Program-made: the position numbers and the translations under genes
Source: Myxococcales bacterium
GTDB taxonomy: Bacteria; Myxococcota_A; Polyangia; Palsa-1104
Length of the DNA: 64,000 bases
Reading direction: 5' to 3'
Assembly (NCBI GenBank): GCA_028287105.1
Contig: JAQBQH010000027.1
Span: 1-64,000 of the forward strand
The notes under the pieces: generated by a model
What the model was told of the DNA's origin: nothing
What the model saw: the letters and a program-made list of their open reading frames with translations, nothing else
The model's database searches: none
Part shown: in pieces, positions 26,836-36,185 of the stretch
How positions within the stretch are numbered: the stretch's first letter is position 1
How the letters are laid out: each line of letters starts with the position of its first letter

Positions 26836-28878
26836 TCAGTGGCACTGCTCGAGGCGCATCCACTGCAGGCGCGTGCTGGCGCCCATCGCGACGTAGAAGT
26901 CCCACGCCAGGTCGGCGCCGCGGCGGCAGGCGCCGACCTGGAGTCCGGAGAGCGCGTCGACAAGCCGATAGGAGCTGTCGGGCTGCAGGAGGAGCGCCTG
27001 CGCCAGGTCGGGCGGCAGGTAGTACGACTGCGCGACGTCCTGTTGCCAGAGATTGTGCGCGACGAAGACGACGTTGCCGTCATCGGACCACTTGGCCGCC
27101 GCGTAGATCCGACCGTCGCTGCCGCCGCCGTCGCGCCGGGGCAGGAAGCGGTAGTGCGAGGCGCGCAGGGCGCGATTCTCGGGCTGGAGGCGCGTCCGGA
27201 TCATGTCGCGATAGAAGCGGGTGAGCGCGTCGGCCGCGGCCGGCGGGGCGAACCGCGCCGGCAAGAAGGCCGACTTGCGGAAGCCGAGCGCCTCGCCCTC
27301 GCCGAATTCCTGACCGGCGAGGATCATGGGTGTCGACCAGGTGGTGGCGCCGATGCCCCAGAAGCCCGCGCCGGTCCAGACGTCGAAGCCGGTGCCGTCG
27401 AGGAGTCGCTTCTCGTCGTGGGTCTCGAGCGCGCTCATGACGAAGGTGTGGCCGCCGAACCGCTGCGTGTTGTCGACCACGCGCTGCACGAACCAGGCGT
27501 CCTTGGTCTGGCCGTTGCGGCCGGTCAGATCCCCGACGTACCCCTCGGTGAGGATATCGGCGACATGGCTCATGCCGCCCTGGTCGCCGAACTCCTCGGC
27601 GAGGAAGATGGGCCGCGGCTGGCCGCGTCGCCAGGCGTAATAGTCGAGCTTGGAGGTGACGTACTTCCACTCGTTGGGCGTCAGCCCCGAGTAGAAGTCG
27701 GTGGTATGGTCGAGGCGGAAGCCGTCGACGCCGCGCGAGAGCCAGTAGTCGAGCACCCGGAAGACGTACTCGCGCGTGCGCGCATATTCCCAGCGGTGGG
27801 CGGCGTTGTCCTCGTGGTGGTAGAGGAACTTGACGTCGGTCCAGTTGTTCGTGAAGTTGTCACCGGCGCCGCGCGAGGGGTCGAAGTTGTTGCCGCCGAG
27901 GTAGTAGCCGGGGAGCTGGTACTCGAGCGCTTCGCCGCCGCAGCGGAGCTGGGTGCGCTCCCAGTCGAAGGCGTCGCGCCACTGCAGCGCCGTGCGAACC
28001 AGCGGCTGACCGGACAACGACGGGCAGCGCGCGCGCACCGCGGCGAGGGCGGCGCGGTCGGTGGCGGCGGCCGCGCCGGCGAGCGCTGCCGGATCGTCGG
28101 CCAGCGCCGGGTGCAAGAGCGCTTCGTCGTAGCTGGCGGCGAAGTCCCACAGGCCGTCGAGGCTGTCGCCGCGCGCGACGCGCTCGCGCACCGGCAGCGC
28201 GCCGGCGACGTCGTAGAAGAGGTAGTTGTGGCCGAAGTGGTTGAGGGCGACGTCGAGCAGCACCTTGACGCCGCGTCCATGCGCCTGCGCGATCAGGCGG
28301 TCGAGGACGTCGTTGCCCCAGCAGGGCGTGTCCGAGTACTCGTCGCGGCCCGCGGCGATGCAGCTGCGCGACAGGGTGCCGGCGACGTGGAAGTAGTCGC
28401 GCACGGCATACGGCGAGCCGAGGTTGTCGCAGGCGTCGGGGAGCCCCCAGCGGTCGTTGTTGGGGAAGAGCGGCATCAGCCACAGGGCGTTGGCACCGAC
28501 GGTGTCGGCGACGTAGCGCACGGTGATGCCGGCGCGGAAGTCGGCGCTGTCGGCGAGCATGTCGTCGAGCGTGCCGAGGCGGATGCCCGACAGATAGGGC
28601 AGCTCGGCGCACGACAGGCCCTCGGCGCGGTAGGGGATCGCCGGCGCCGGTTTGGCGGCGCAGGCGGCGCGCTGGGCGTCGCTGCCGAAGTCGGCGCGGC
28701 AGGCGTTGGCGGTGCGCGCCTGGGCTTCGTAGAGCACGATCTGCCCGGCGGCCAGGTTGAGCTCGTTGTACTCGAGCGATTCGTCATGCTCGCCGCGCGG
28801 CGACGGAGCGGGGGCGCAGGCGGGGAGGGCGGTCGAGGCCGCCAGGATGAAGAGGGCAGCGGTGCGGACAGATGACAT
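26836..28878 (-). CDS. GH13 alpha-amylase-family lipoprotein
   Basis: A 680-residue secreted lipoprotein (lipobox LPAC, Cys 21). All four GH13 regions are present: DVALNHFG at 209-216, GFRLDH at 386-391 with nucleophile Asp 390, FLAEEF with acid/base Glu near 428, and ETHDEK with His 487 and Asp 488. It should hydrolyse or transfer alpha-glucosidic bonds at the cell surface. About 35 residues between the lipid Cys and the start of the barrel form a linker. No sugar transporter or regulator adjoins it. The exact substrate is unknown. Confidence 0.93.
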   Translation of the reverse strand: MSSVRTAALFILAASTALPACAPAPSPRGEHDESLEYNELNLAAGQIVLYEAQARTANACRADFGSDAQRAACAAKPAPAIPYRAEGLSCAELPYLSGIRLGTLDDMLADSADFRAGITVRYVADTVGANALWLMPLFPNNDRWGLPDACDNLGSPYAVRDYFHVAGTLSRSCIAAGRDEYSDTPCWGNDVLDRLIAQAHGRGVKVLLDVALNHFGHNYLFYDVAGALPVRERVARGDSLDGLWDFAASYDEALLHPALADDPAALAGAAAATDRAALAAVRARCPSLSGQPLVRTALQWRDAFDWERTQLRCGGEALEYQLPGYYLGGNNFDPSRGAGDNFTNNWTDVKFLYHHEDNAAHRWEYARTREYVFRVLDYWLSRGVDGFRLDHTTDFYSGLTPNEWKYVTSKLDYYAWRRGQPRPIFLAEEFGDQGGMSHVADILTEGYVGDLTGRNGQTKDAWFVQRVVDNTQRFGGHTFVMSALETHDEKRLLDGTGFDVWTGAGFWGIGATTWSTPMILAGQEFGEGEALGFRKSAFLPARFAPPAAADALTRFYRDMIRTRLQPENRALRASHYRFLPRRDGGGSDGRIYAAAKWSDDGNVVFVAHNLWQQDVAQSYYLPPDLAQALLLQPDSSYRLVDALSGLQVGACRRGADLAWDFYVAMGASTRLQWMRLEQCH

Positions 28879-29007
28879 CGTGACCGGGCGACTAGAGCAA
28901 GCGGCGCTCCAGTGGAAAATTCCGCGCGGATCGCGGTCGTCGGACCAATCTGCTGTGCCGAGCTGTCACGATCGGCTACCGGACTAGTCACTCATAGCTG
29001 AGTTACG

Positions 29008-29394
29008 CTATTCTCCGACGGGAGTGATCTCCTGGCCGAAGGCGATGAGGTTGCCGTCCGGAGCCAGGATGAGGAGCTCGCGCTGGCCGTAGGGCTTGTC
29101 GGCCGGGCCGTGCACGTCGGCGGCGGGCAGGGTGTCGAGCTTGGGCTTGAGCTCCGCGTAGAGCGCGTCGACGTCGCGCACGTCGACGTAGTAGGCGAAG
29201 CGGCGGTTGCCGGGTGGCGCGCCGTCGTTGCCCTTGTTCTGCAGAATGCGGAGGCCGGCGGTTTCGCGCTGCACGTAGGCGTAGCCGTCGCCCTGGTAGC
29301 GGGTCTCGAAACCGAGGACCCCCTCGAAGAAGGCCAATGCCTGCGCGAGATCGTCGACGTGCATGAACGGCGTGATCTGGATGAAGTTGGACAT
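29008..29394 (-). CDS. VOC-family (glyoxalase/bleomycin-resistance-like) protein
   Basis: A 128-residue protein with the paired beta-alpha-beta-beta-beta pattern of VOC proteins: ITPFMHVDDLAQALAFFEGV at the start, then FAYYVDVRDVDALYAEL and ELLILAPDGNLIAFGQ at the end. VOC proteins bind a metal and act as dioxygenases, isomerases or drug-binding proteins. Substrate cannot be inferred. It is followed downstream by the GH13 gene on the same strand, with 129 bases between. Confidence 0.87.
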   Translation of the reverse strand: MSNFIQITPFMHVDDLAQALAFFEGVLGFETRYQGDGYAYVQRETAGLRILQNKGNDGAPPGNRRFAYYVDVRDVDALYAELKPKLDTLPAADVHGPADKPYGQRELLILAPDGNLIAFGQEITPVGE

Positions 29395-29448
29395 GCGTGC
29401 CCCCGCTGCATCGTAGATCAGTCGTCGGGCACGCCCAAGCCCTCCGCG

Positions 29449-29562
29449 TCAGCAGTTGGCATTCAAGACCACGAGCAGGATCAAGAGTGCTCCCAGGATG
29501 ATGGCGACGAGCGCTCCGCCGCCCTTCTTGTCGGATTCGGTGACCGGATCTGGCTGTTCCAC
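29449..29562 (-). CDS. 37-residue single-pass membrane protein
   Basis: From GTG 29562, preceded by GGAGAACGAC, this frame encodes a charged N terminus (EQPDPVTESDKKGGG) and one hydrophobic helix (ALVAIILGALLILLVVLN) ending ANC. The clean polar/apolar division and ribosome site support a real gene. It lies 54 bases upstream of the VOC gene on the same strand. Function is unknown. Confidence 0.6.
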   Translation of the reverse strand: MEQPDPVTESDKKGGGALVAIILGALLILLVVLNANC

Positions 29563-29653
29563 GTCGTTCTCCTCGGACGCGCAGCGCGAGGCCGCCGCGG
29601 CGGCGCCGAAGCGCATCGGTCATGACCACGAAACGGATGTGTGAAGCTTCAGG

Positions 29654-30052
29654 TCAGAGGAGAACGGGTGGACCGCGTTCGCTGACGGTGTTGGGGCCGC
29701 TGCGGAGATGTGCCGGGCAGGTCGAGACATGAATGACCTCGACGAAAGCGGGCGGTGCCGTGGCGAGGTGGAGGGAGTGAAATCGGGAGACGTACGCGGC
29801 GTGAGGCAGGCGCGCCGAATGGCGGGCCGGCACGACCGCCGCGTGGTCGGCCGTGATGCCGTCCGTCAGCGACGCCGTGTCGTCGACAGGCGCGGCGCCG
29901 TCGCTACTGGCGCCATCGGTGTTGGCGCCATTGCTTCCGGGGCCGTCGGTCGCGACGGGGACGAAGCTCTGCACCGCGAGCAGCAGGCTCGCGAGCCTCA
30001 CGAGCCTTGCGAGCCTCGCGACGAGGAAGAGCCCCGTCCAGCGCTTGTTCAT
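29654..30052 (-). CDS. Possible exported protein, unrecognised
   Basis: A 132-residue frame with a basic/hydrophobic start (MNKRWTGLFLVARLARLV, then LASLLLAVQSFVPVA) that could be a signal peptide or anchor, then a Gly/Asp/Ser-rich linker and a His-containing region ending ERGPPVLL. The ribosome site is weak (GCGGGA). It diverges from the AraC gene. The region 29950-30030 shows a repeated GCGAGCCT word. I do not recognise a family. Confidence 0.45.
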   Translation of the reverse strand: MNKRWTGLFLVARLARLVRLASLLLAVQSFVPVATDGPGSNGANTDGASSDGAAPVDDTASLTDGITADHAAVVPARHSARLPHAAYVSRFHSLHLATAPPAFVEVIHVSTCPAHLRSGPNTVSERGPPVLL

Positions 30053-30075
30053 TCCCGCTAGAGTGTAGTAAAAGG

Positions 30076-30117
30076 GCGGCCGCGCTGCCACGGCATTCGG
30101 GGGCATGGCACGGCCGC
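30076..30117. promoter_or_regulatory. Inverted repeat between divergent genes
   Basis: GCGGCCG with TGCCA on the left pairs with TGGCA and CGGCCGC on the right, giving about 12 paired bases with a three-base bulge and a 15-base loop. It lies between the unknown exported protein gene and the AraC gene. It may be an operator for the AraC protein or a transcript hairpin. Confidence 0.35.
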
Positions 30118-30154
30118 GAGCGCACCAGATCTGACATGGAGTTGAGGGATGGGG

Positions 30155-31048
30155 ATGGGTCGGCGAGCGTCCGCGCTGAATTACTATCGCGCCGAGACGG
30201 GTGAGCGGGATCCGGAAGTGATGCTGGAGTCGGTCGTTCTGGCGTCGAGCCGCGATCTCGGCTGGGACGGCGTCGTCGCGGAAGTCGGCCGCAGCCGCGC
30301 GTTCGAGCCGACCGATGTCGCCACGAGCGGCCACCATCTGGCGCTCAACCTCGACGATCGGCCGCTCCTCATGGAGACCCGCGGCCGCCGCGACTTCAGG
30401 CGCGTCACCTTGCCGCCCAACACTTTCTGGATCAGCCCGGCAGGCGCGCCGTTCACGCTGCGGACGCTCGGCCCCTCGCGCTGGGGGGCCGTCGAGCTGG
30501 CGCTGCCCAAGGTGCGGCGCGTGCTCGGTCGGAATCTCTCGCTGCCGCCCATGTTCGGCCTGTTCGATGCGCCGCTGGCCGAGGTGGTGCGCGCCGTCCT
30601 TCGCGAGGCGAAGCGCAGCGGCGAGTCGGGGCCGCTCTATGCCGACGGCCTCTGCACGGCGATCGTCGGTCGGCTGGCGAGCCTATTCGACCCGAAGGAC
30701 GAGACGATAGACAGTGCCGGTGGACTGTCGGAGCGCCAGCTGCATCTCGTGCAGGAGGCCGTCGAACATCGGATCGCGGAGCGTCTCACTGTCGACGAGC
30801 TGGCTCGCGTGGCGCGTCTCTCGACCGCCCACTTTGCGCGGGCGTTCAAGGAGCGCACGCACGAGACCCCGCACGCGTTCGTCATGCGGCGGCGCGTCGA
30901 GCGCGCCTGCGAGCTGCTCCTAGCCGGACAGTCGGTCGCCCAGACCGCGGCCGGGTGTGGCTTCCACGATCAGCCGCATCTGTCGCGTGCGCTGAAACGT
31001 AGCGTCGGCGTCACGCCAGCCGCATTCGCCGCTGCGCGACGTCGCTGA
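30155..31048 (+). CDS. AraC-family transcription regulator
   Basis: A 297-residue protein. The N-terminal 190 residues are a cupin-like ligand-binding region (LNLDDRPLLMETRGRRDFRR). The C-terminal 100 residues hold the two AraC helix-turn-helices (LTVDELARVARLSTAHFARA, then SVAQTAAGCGFHDQPHLSRA). The start at 30155 was preferred over ATG 30149 because GAGGG is then correctly spaced. The inverted repeat just upstream is a possible autoregulatory site. The inducer is unknown. Confidence 0.9.
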   Translation: MGRRASALNYYRAETGERDPEVMLESVVLASSRDLGWDGVVAEVGRSRAFEPTDVATSGHHLALNLDDRPLLMETRGRRDFRRVTLPPNTFWISPAGAPFTLRTLGPSRWGAVELALPKVRRVLGRNLSLPPMFGLFDAPLAEVVRAVLREAKRSGESGPLYADGLCTAIVGRLASLFDPKDETIDSAGGLSERQLHLVQEAVEHRIAERLTVDELARVARLSTAHFARAFKERTHETPHAFVMRRRVERACELLLAGQSVAQTAAGCGFHDQPHLSRALKRSVGVTPAAFAAARRR

Positions 31049-31164
31049 GCAGTTCTGTACATGCGCCACAGCAGAACGATGCAAGATCGAGGGGGGAGAA
31101 CGCGGTAACCAGTGATGGCGCGGTGGGTGGCGCGGGTGCGGGTGGCGTGGGGGGAGTCATCGTC

Positions 31165-33042
31165 ATGTGGCCACGGGACGAGGAAAACGGCGCGGGCGGC
31201 GATTGGTTCACGCCCTCCGACACCGAAGCACTCGTTGATTTCTGGCGCGTGTACGAAGAGAATTTCACCGAGGTCCTCACAGCGCTGCGCGGCGCCGCGG
31301 CCAAGCACCCGGCGTTCCGTTACCTGCTCGAGAGGTCACCGTCGGAGCTGGCGGCCGTCGACGCCGATCTCCTCGGGCGGCAGAAGCGCGGTCTAGCCGG
31401 CGACTGGGGGCCGTACAACGAGACCTTCCGCGCGTACGCCGTCCGGCATGTCAGCCACAATGTCCCGTTCCGCATCTGCCTCGAAGCGCTCGGCGCCCTG
31501 TCAGACGCGCTCGTGCGGCACCTCGTCGGCGCCTATGCACAGGAGCCGCCTCGACTGCGGGCGGTGCTCGACGTGGCGCGGCGCTACGATCGTCGGCTCA
31601 TCGGAATCGTCGCAGACGAGTTCATCCGCGCCCGCGAGGCGGCCCTGCGTGCGAGCGAGCGCGATCTGGCGACCACGCTCGACTGCATCGGCGACGGGAT
31701 GATCGCGACCGACGGCGACGAGAAAATCGTCCGCTTCAATCCCGTGGCGGCGCAGCTGACCGGCTGGTCGGTGGAGGAGGCGCTCCACCGTTCAGTCCAC
31801 GACGTCTACCGCGTGCGCGATGCGCGAACGACGAGCGAGCTGACTGCGCGCGATGGCCGCGTCCGGCCCATCACGCAGGTCCGCTCGTCAATCCGCGACA
31901 GCGACGGCCCGGCGCGCGGCGTAGTCATCGTCTTTCGCGACCGCACCGAGGAGCACGAGGCGGCGCGCGCCCTGCAGGCGAGCGAGGCGCGCAAGGCCGC
32001 CAAGCTCGCCGCGGCGCTCGACGCGATCTTGACGATCGATCACACCGGCGCAATCGTCGAGTTCAACCCGGCCGCGGAGCTGGTGTTCGGTTACGCGCGG
32101 GCCGACGCCATCGGCCGCCCGTTCGAAGCGCTGGTGCCGCCGGCGTTGCGGGCGCGCCATCGCGCCTCTTTCCAGCGCTACCTCGAGACCGGCGAGTGGG
32201 ATCTGATCGGGCAACGCGTCGAGGTCGTACTCGTCCGCGCCGACGGCAGCGAGTTCCCGGCCGAGGTCGCGGTCGTTCGCATCGCCCTGCCAGGCCCGGC
32301 GCTCATCACCGGCTACATCCGTGACATCGGCGAGGCGAAGCGGGCGCGTGAGGAGCTGCAGAGGCGGCAGAGCGAGCTGCGGGCGCTGGCGGCCAGCCTG
32401 CAGACGGCGCGCGAGCAGGAGCGGGTCCACGTCTCGCGCGAGATCCACGACGAGCTGGGGCAGCGGCTCACCGCGATGAAGATGGACATCGGCTGGATCG
32501 AGCGGCGCATCGCCGTCGGCGACCGCGGTTCCGACGTGGTCGAACGGCTGCACGCAATGTCCGAGCTCGTCGATTCGACGGTCGATACGGTGCGCCGCCT
32601 GGCGACGCAGCTGCGTCCCGGGATCCTCGACGACCTCGGCCTGACGGCCGCCATCGAATGGCAGGCGCGCGAATTCCAGTCACGCTCGGGGATCGTGGTC
32701 GAGGTTCGTTGCGAGGGCGAACAGCCGATCAGCGGCGAAACCGCCACGACGCTGTTCCGCGTCTTTCAGGAGCTGCTCACCAACGTCGCGCGTCACGCCG
32801 GCGCCACGCGGGTCGAGGTGCGGCTGACCGCCGGCGCCGATCAGGTCTCGCTCGAAGTGCACGACGATGGCCGCGGCATCTCGGCGCTCCAGGCGGCCAC
32901 CCCGACGTCGATTGGCCTGGTCGGCATCCGCGAGCGCATGGCGCTCCTGGGCGGCCACTTCTCGATCGTGGGTCGCGCCGGCGGTGGCACGACCGTCCGC
33001 GTCGAGGCGCCCCGTCCCGGGCCGGCCGAGGGGGCTCGATGA
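31165..33042 (+). CDS. NarX-type (HisKA_3) histidine kinase with two PAS domains
   Basis: A 625-residue soluble kinase. Residues 20-160 are an all-helical N-terminal region (FRAYAVRHVSHNVPFRICLE) that I cannot assign, possibly an RsbR-like or globin-like sensor. PAS domains lie at about 165-265 and 275-395. The HisKA_3 domain has His 428 (SREIHDELGQRL) and is followed by an HATPase domain ending GLVGIRERMALLGG. The start at ATG 31165 follows GGGGGG; an upstream GTG is possible. Its stop overlaps the start of the NarL-type regulator, its obvious partner. Confidence 0.9.
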   Translation: MWPRDEENGAGGDWFTPSDTEALVDFWRVYEENFTEVLTALRGAAAKHPAFRYLLERSPSELAAVDADLLGRQKRGLAGDWGPYNETFRAYAVRHVSHNVPFRICLEALGALSDALVRHLVGAYAQEPPRLRAVLDVARRYDRRLIGIVADEFIRAREAALRASERDLATTLDCIGDGMIATDGDEKIVRFNPVAAQLTGWSVEEALHRSVHDVYRVRDARTTSELTARDGRVRPITQVRSSIRDSDGPARGVVIVFRDRTEEHEAARALQASEARKAAKLAAALDAILTIDHTGAIVEFNPAAELVFGYARADAIGRPFEALVPPALRARHRASFQRYLETGEWDLIGQRVEVVLVRADGSEFPAEVAVVRIALPGPALITGYIRDIGEAKRAREELQRRQSELRALAASLQTAREQERVHVSREIHDELGQRLTAMKMDIGWIERRIAVGDRGSDVVERLHAMSELVDSTVDTVRRLATQLRPGILDDLGLTAAIEWQAREFQSRSGIVVEVRCEGEQPISGETATTLFRVFQELLTNVARHAGATRVEVRLTAGADQVSLEVHDDGRGISALQAATPTSIGLVGIRERMALLGGHFSIVGRAGGGTTVRVEAPRPGPAEGAR

Positions 33043-33668
33043 AGATCCTCATCGTCGACGATCACGCGGTCGTGCGCGAGGGGCTGATGCGCATCCTGTC
33101 CGACGAAATCGAAGGGCTCATCGTCGACGAGGCGACCACGGCGCCGGAGGCGCTGGCCAAGGCGTGCGCGCGCCGTTGGGATGTCGTCATCCTCGATCTC
33201 TCGCTGCCGGGTCGCGGCGGCCTCGACGTGCTCAAGGAGATCCATCAGCAACGGCCGGCCCTGCCCGTCCTGGTGATGACGATGTACTCCGAAGAGCAGT
33301 ACGCCGTCCGCGCCTTTCGCTCGGGCGCGGTCGGCTATCTGACGAAGGGCTGCCCGTCGACGGAGGTGGTCGTGGCCGTGCGTAAAGTCGCGGCGGGCGG
33401 CAAGTACGTGACGCCGAGCGTCGCCGAGAAGCTCGCCGGCAGCATGGGGGCGCCGACGCACGCGGCGGCCCACGAAGCGCTGTCCGATCGCGAGCTGCAG
33501 GTCTTGCGCATGCTCGCCGTCGGACGGAGCGTCAAGGAGATCGGGAACGAGCTGGCCTTGAGCGAGAAGACGATCAGCACCTATCGCACCCGGATGCTCC
33601 AGAAGCTCGAGCTGCGAACGACCTCGGATCTGATTCGCTACGCCCTGCGCGCCGGTCTTGTCGACTGA
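33039..33668 (+). CDS. NarL-type response regulator, partner of the upstream kinase
   Basis: A 209-residue regulator overlapping the kinase stop by four bases (ATGA). The receiver has D7-D8, acceptor D53 (VILDLSLPG) and Lys in YLTKGCP. The LuxR-type helix-turn-helix is at about 143-200 (LSDRELQVLRMLAVGRSVKE, then KTISTYRTRMLQKL). With the HisKA_3 kinase it forms a conventional two-gene transcriptional two-component system. Confidence 0.94.
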   Translation: MKILIVDDHAVVREGLMRILSDEIEGLIVDEATTAPEALAKACARRWDVVILDLSLPGRGGLDVLKEIHQQRPALPVLVMTMYSEEQYAVRAFRSGAVGYLTKGCPSTEVVVAVRKVAAGGKYVTPSVAEKLAGSMGAPTHAAAHEALSDRELQVLRMLAVGRSVKEIGNELALSEKTISTYRTRMLQKLELRTTSDLIRYALRAGLVD

Positions 33669-33772
33669 GCGCTGGAACGCCCGTCGCCGGTTCTTGTAGG
33701 ACGGGCACGGACACAATCGAGGGAGACGCGGCTGACGGCCCGCCAGGCGCCGGTCGCACACAGTCAATCGCG

Positions 33773-34171
33773 ATGGCACTCGACCCGACGACCCTGAGGA
33801 TCTTACTGGTGGACGACGACGCGGGCGTGCGTGCGGCCGGACGCCGCCTGATGACCTCCGAGCTCGCATCGGTGTTCATCGGCGAGGCGACGACGGCGGA
33901 AGAGGCGCTCGTCGCCATCGCCCGCGAATCGTGGGACGTCGTGGTCCTCGATGTCCGCCTGCCCGGGCGCAGCGGCCTCGACGTGCTGCCGGCGATCCGC
34001 GGCCTCCGTCCCGACATGCCCGTCGTCGTCTGGAGCGCGCTGCACCAGGAGCCCTATGCCGCGGCCGCGCTCGCCTGCGGCGCCGCCGCCTATGTGGACA
34101 AAGAGTTCGCGGCCGATGAGCTCGTTCCGGTCATCGAGCGGGTCGTGCGCAGCGGCCGGAGCGCGGGATGA
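33773..34171 (+). CDS. Single-domain receiver related to NarL regulators
   Basis: A 132-residue protein: D14-D16, acceptor D60 (VVLDVRLPGRSGLDVL) and a Lys in YVDKEF. Sequence resembles the NarL-type receiver just upstream but stops before any DNA-binding domain, so it may be a truncated duplicate. Its stop codon overlaps the start of a 22-codon frame (ATGA, 34168-34171) that leads into the next kinase. Confidence 0.88.
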   Translation: MALDPTTLRILLVDDDAGVRAAGRRLMTSELASVFIGEATTAEEALVAIARESWDVVVLDVRLPGRSGLDVLPAIRGLRPDMPVVVWSALHQEPYAAAALACGAAAYVDKEFAADELVPVIERVVRSGRSAG

Positions 34172-34236
34172 CCGTGCGCGACGACGCCATCTTCTTCTCG
34201 CGCGACGAGGCCATCGGCATGCACGAGGCAACATGA
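34168..34236 (+). CDS. 22-residue overlapping reading frame linking receiver and kinase genes
   Basis: It starts inside the receiver stop (ATGA at 34168-34171) and ends inside the kinase start (ATGA at 34233-34236), filling the gap exactly. It encodes an acidic/aromatic peptide beginning MTVRDDAIFFSRDEAIG. It may simply carry ribosomes across to couple translation, or encode a small peptide. No family is recognisable. Confidence 0.45.
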   Translation: MTVRDDAIFFSRDEAIGMHEAT

Positions 34237-36185
34237 AAGCAGGACGTCCGCGCGTTTCGGTTCTGCTCGTCGACGACGACCATGACGAGCACTTCTTCGT
34301 GAAGGAGCTCCTGTCGTCGGTGACGACGACGTCCTTCGACCTCGCCTTCGCCGCCTCGTACTCCGACGGCCTGGCGCGCCTCGAGACCGAGAACGTCGAT
34401 GTCTGTCTGCTCGACTATCACCTGGGTGAGCAGACCGGGCTCGACTTCATCGCCGAGCTGCAGCGACGAAGATCGACCGTACCGGTCGTGATGCTCACCG
34501 CCCGCGACGACCTCGGGTCGGACGCGCTCGCGATCGGCGCCGGCGCCAGCGACTACCTCGTCAAAGGCAAGGTCGACGCCTGGTATCTCGAGCGGGCTTT
34601 ATTGCACGCCATCGATCGCGCCGCCGCCCTGGCAGCCCGCCTCGAGGCGGGGCAGGCGCTGCGTCGCTCCGAGGAGCGCTTCGCCAAGAGCTTCCGCGCC
34701 AACCCGATCGCCATGGCGATCGAGGCGATTGATGACGGCCTGCTCATCGAGGTCAACGAGGCTTTCGCCCGGCTCGTCGGGCAGTCGCAGGCCGAGATCC
34801 TCGGCCACACCACCCAATCGTTGAACTTGTGGGTCAGCCCGGCCGATCACATCGCGTTCGTGGCGGAGCTGCGCAAAGAGGGGCGCGCCTCCAGCGTCGA
34901 CGCCTCGTTTCGCACCAGCGACGGCCACCGCCGGCGGGTGCGGGTGACCGGAGAGCTCATCGACGTCCACGCGGAGCGCTGCTGTCTTTTGGTCGTCGAC
35001 GACATCACCGAGCGTCTGCAGCTGGAGGCGCGCTTGATGTTCTCCGATCGCATGGCGTCGATCGGGACGCTCGCTGCCGGCGTGGCGCACGAGATCAACA
35101 ATCCGCTCGCCGTCGTCGTCATGAACGTCGAGATGCTCGCCGAGAGCGGCCACAAGAACAGCGACGACGAGGAGCTCCTCGACGGGGTGCGCCGGGCCGC
35201 CGAGCGCATCCGCTCCATCGTCAAGGACCTGTGGATGTTCTCGCGCGCGGACGAAGAGACGACGGGGCCCGTCGACGTGCGCCAGGTTCTCGAGGCGGCA
35301 GCGACGATGATGTGGGCGGAGGTTCGTCACCGCGCGCAGTTGGTCAAGCGCCTGGCCGAGGTGCCGGCGGTCCGCGCCAATCAAGCGCGGCTCGGTCAGG
35401 TATTCCTGAACATCCTCAACAACGCGGCGCAGTCGATCCCCGAGGGCGCAGCCGACCGCAACGAGATCACGCTCGACGTGCGCTCCCAGGCGGGCGGCGT
35501 GCTGATCGAGGTAACCGACAGCGGGTGCGGCATCGCGCCCGAGGTCCTCCCCCGCGTGTTCGATCCGTTCTTCACGACCAAGGGCACCGGGGGCGCGCCG
35601 GGGCTCGGGCTGACGATTTGCCACAGCATCGTGGCCGACTTCGGCGGGCGGATCTCGCTCGAGAGCCAGGTCGATCGCGGGACCACCGTCTCCGTTTGGC
35701 TGCCCGAAGCCCCAGCCGTTCGCGTGGCACCGCCGCCGACGAGGGCCAAGGCACGGTCGATAAGACGCGGGCGCGTGCTCATCGTCGACGACGAGGCCAC
35801 CGTCGCCCATGCGCTCAAGCGCCTGCTCGCGCGGGAGCATGACGTCGAGGTGGCGGCGAACGGCCATCTCGCTCTCGCGCTCATCACCGCCGCCGACGCC
35901 CGCTACGACGCCATCTTGTGCGACGTGATGATGCCGGAGATGACCGGCCCCGAGCTCTTCGCCGAGGTCGCGCGCCGCGTGCCGCATCTCGCCGAGCGAA
36001 TGGTGTTCCTCACCGGAGGTGCCTTCACCGCGAACGCGCGCGCCTTCCTCGACGCGGTCGGTAATCCCCACTTCGAGAAACCGGTCAACGGCAAACAGCT
36101 GCTGGCGCTCGTGCGAGCGCGCGTGGAGCAGGGTGACAGCGGGGCCGCTCGACGCAAAGGCCGGGGCGGACGAGCATCGCCATGA
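34233..36185 (+). CDS. Hybrid kinase: receiver, PAS, HisKA, HATPase, receiver
   Basis: A 650-residue soluble kinase. The N-terminal receiver has D14-D16, acceptor D61 (CLLDYHLGEQTGLDFI) and Lys 111. A PAS domain spans about 145-260. HisKA has His 286 (GVAHEINNPL). The ATPase domain has its N box near 393-399 and PGLGLTIC. The C-terminal receiver has D564 and Lys 616. The kinase core and last receiver are close relatives of those in the kinase at 10130, down to the SGGAFT/TGGAFT segment. The gene overlaps the next kinase by ATGA. Confidence 0.92.
   Translation: MKAGRPRVSVLLVDDDHDEHFFVKELLSSVTTTSFDLAFAASYSDGLARLETENVDVCLLDYHLGEQTGLDFIAELQRRRSTVPVVMLTARDDLGSDALAIGAGASDYLVKGKVDAWYLERALLHAIDRAAALAARLEAGQALRRSEERFAKSFRANPIAMAIEAIDDGLLIEVNEAFARLVGQSQAEILGHTTQSLNLWVSPADHIAFVAELRKEGRASSVDASFRTSDGHRRRVRVTGELIDVHAERCCLLVVDDITERLQLEARLMFSDRMASIGTLAAGVAHEINNPLAVVVMNVEMLAESGHKNSDDEELLDGVRRAAERIRSIVKDLWMFSRADEETTGPVDVRQVLEAAATMMWAEVRHRAQLVKRLAEVPAVRANQARLGQVFLNILNNAAQSIPEGAADRNEITLDVRSQAGGVLIEVTDSGCGIAPEVLPRVFDPFFTTKGTGGAPGLGLTICHSIVADFGGRISLESQVDRGTTVSVWLPEAPAVRVAPPPTRAKARSIRRGRVLIVDDEATVAHALKRLLAREHDVEVAANGHLALALITAADARYDAILCDVMMPEMTGPELFAEVARRVPHLAERMVFLTGGAFTANARAFLDAVGNPHFEKPVNGKQLLALVRARVEQGDSGAARRKGRGGRASP

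Noticed and set aside
26794-28875. Long plus-strand open frame opposite the GH13 gene
   Set aside because: The minus strand has all four GH13 motifs and a lipoprotein signal; the opposite frame has low-complexity composition.
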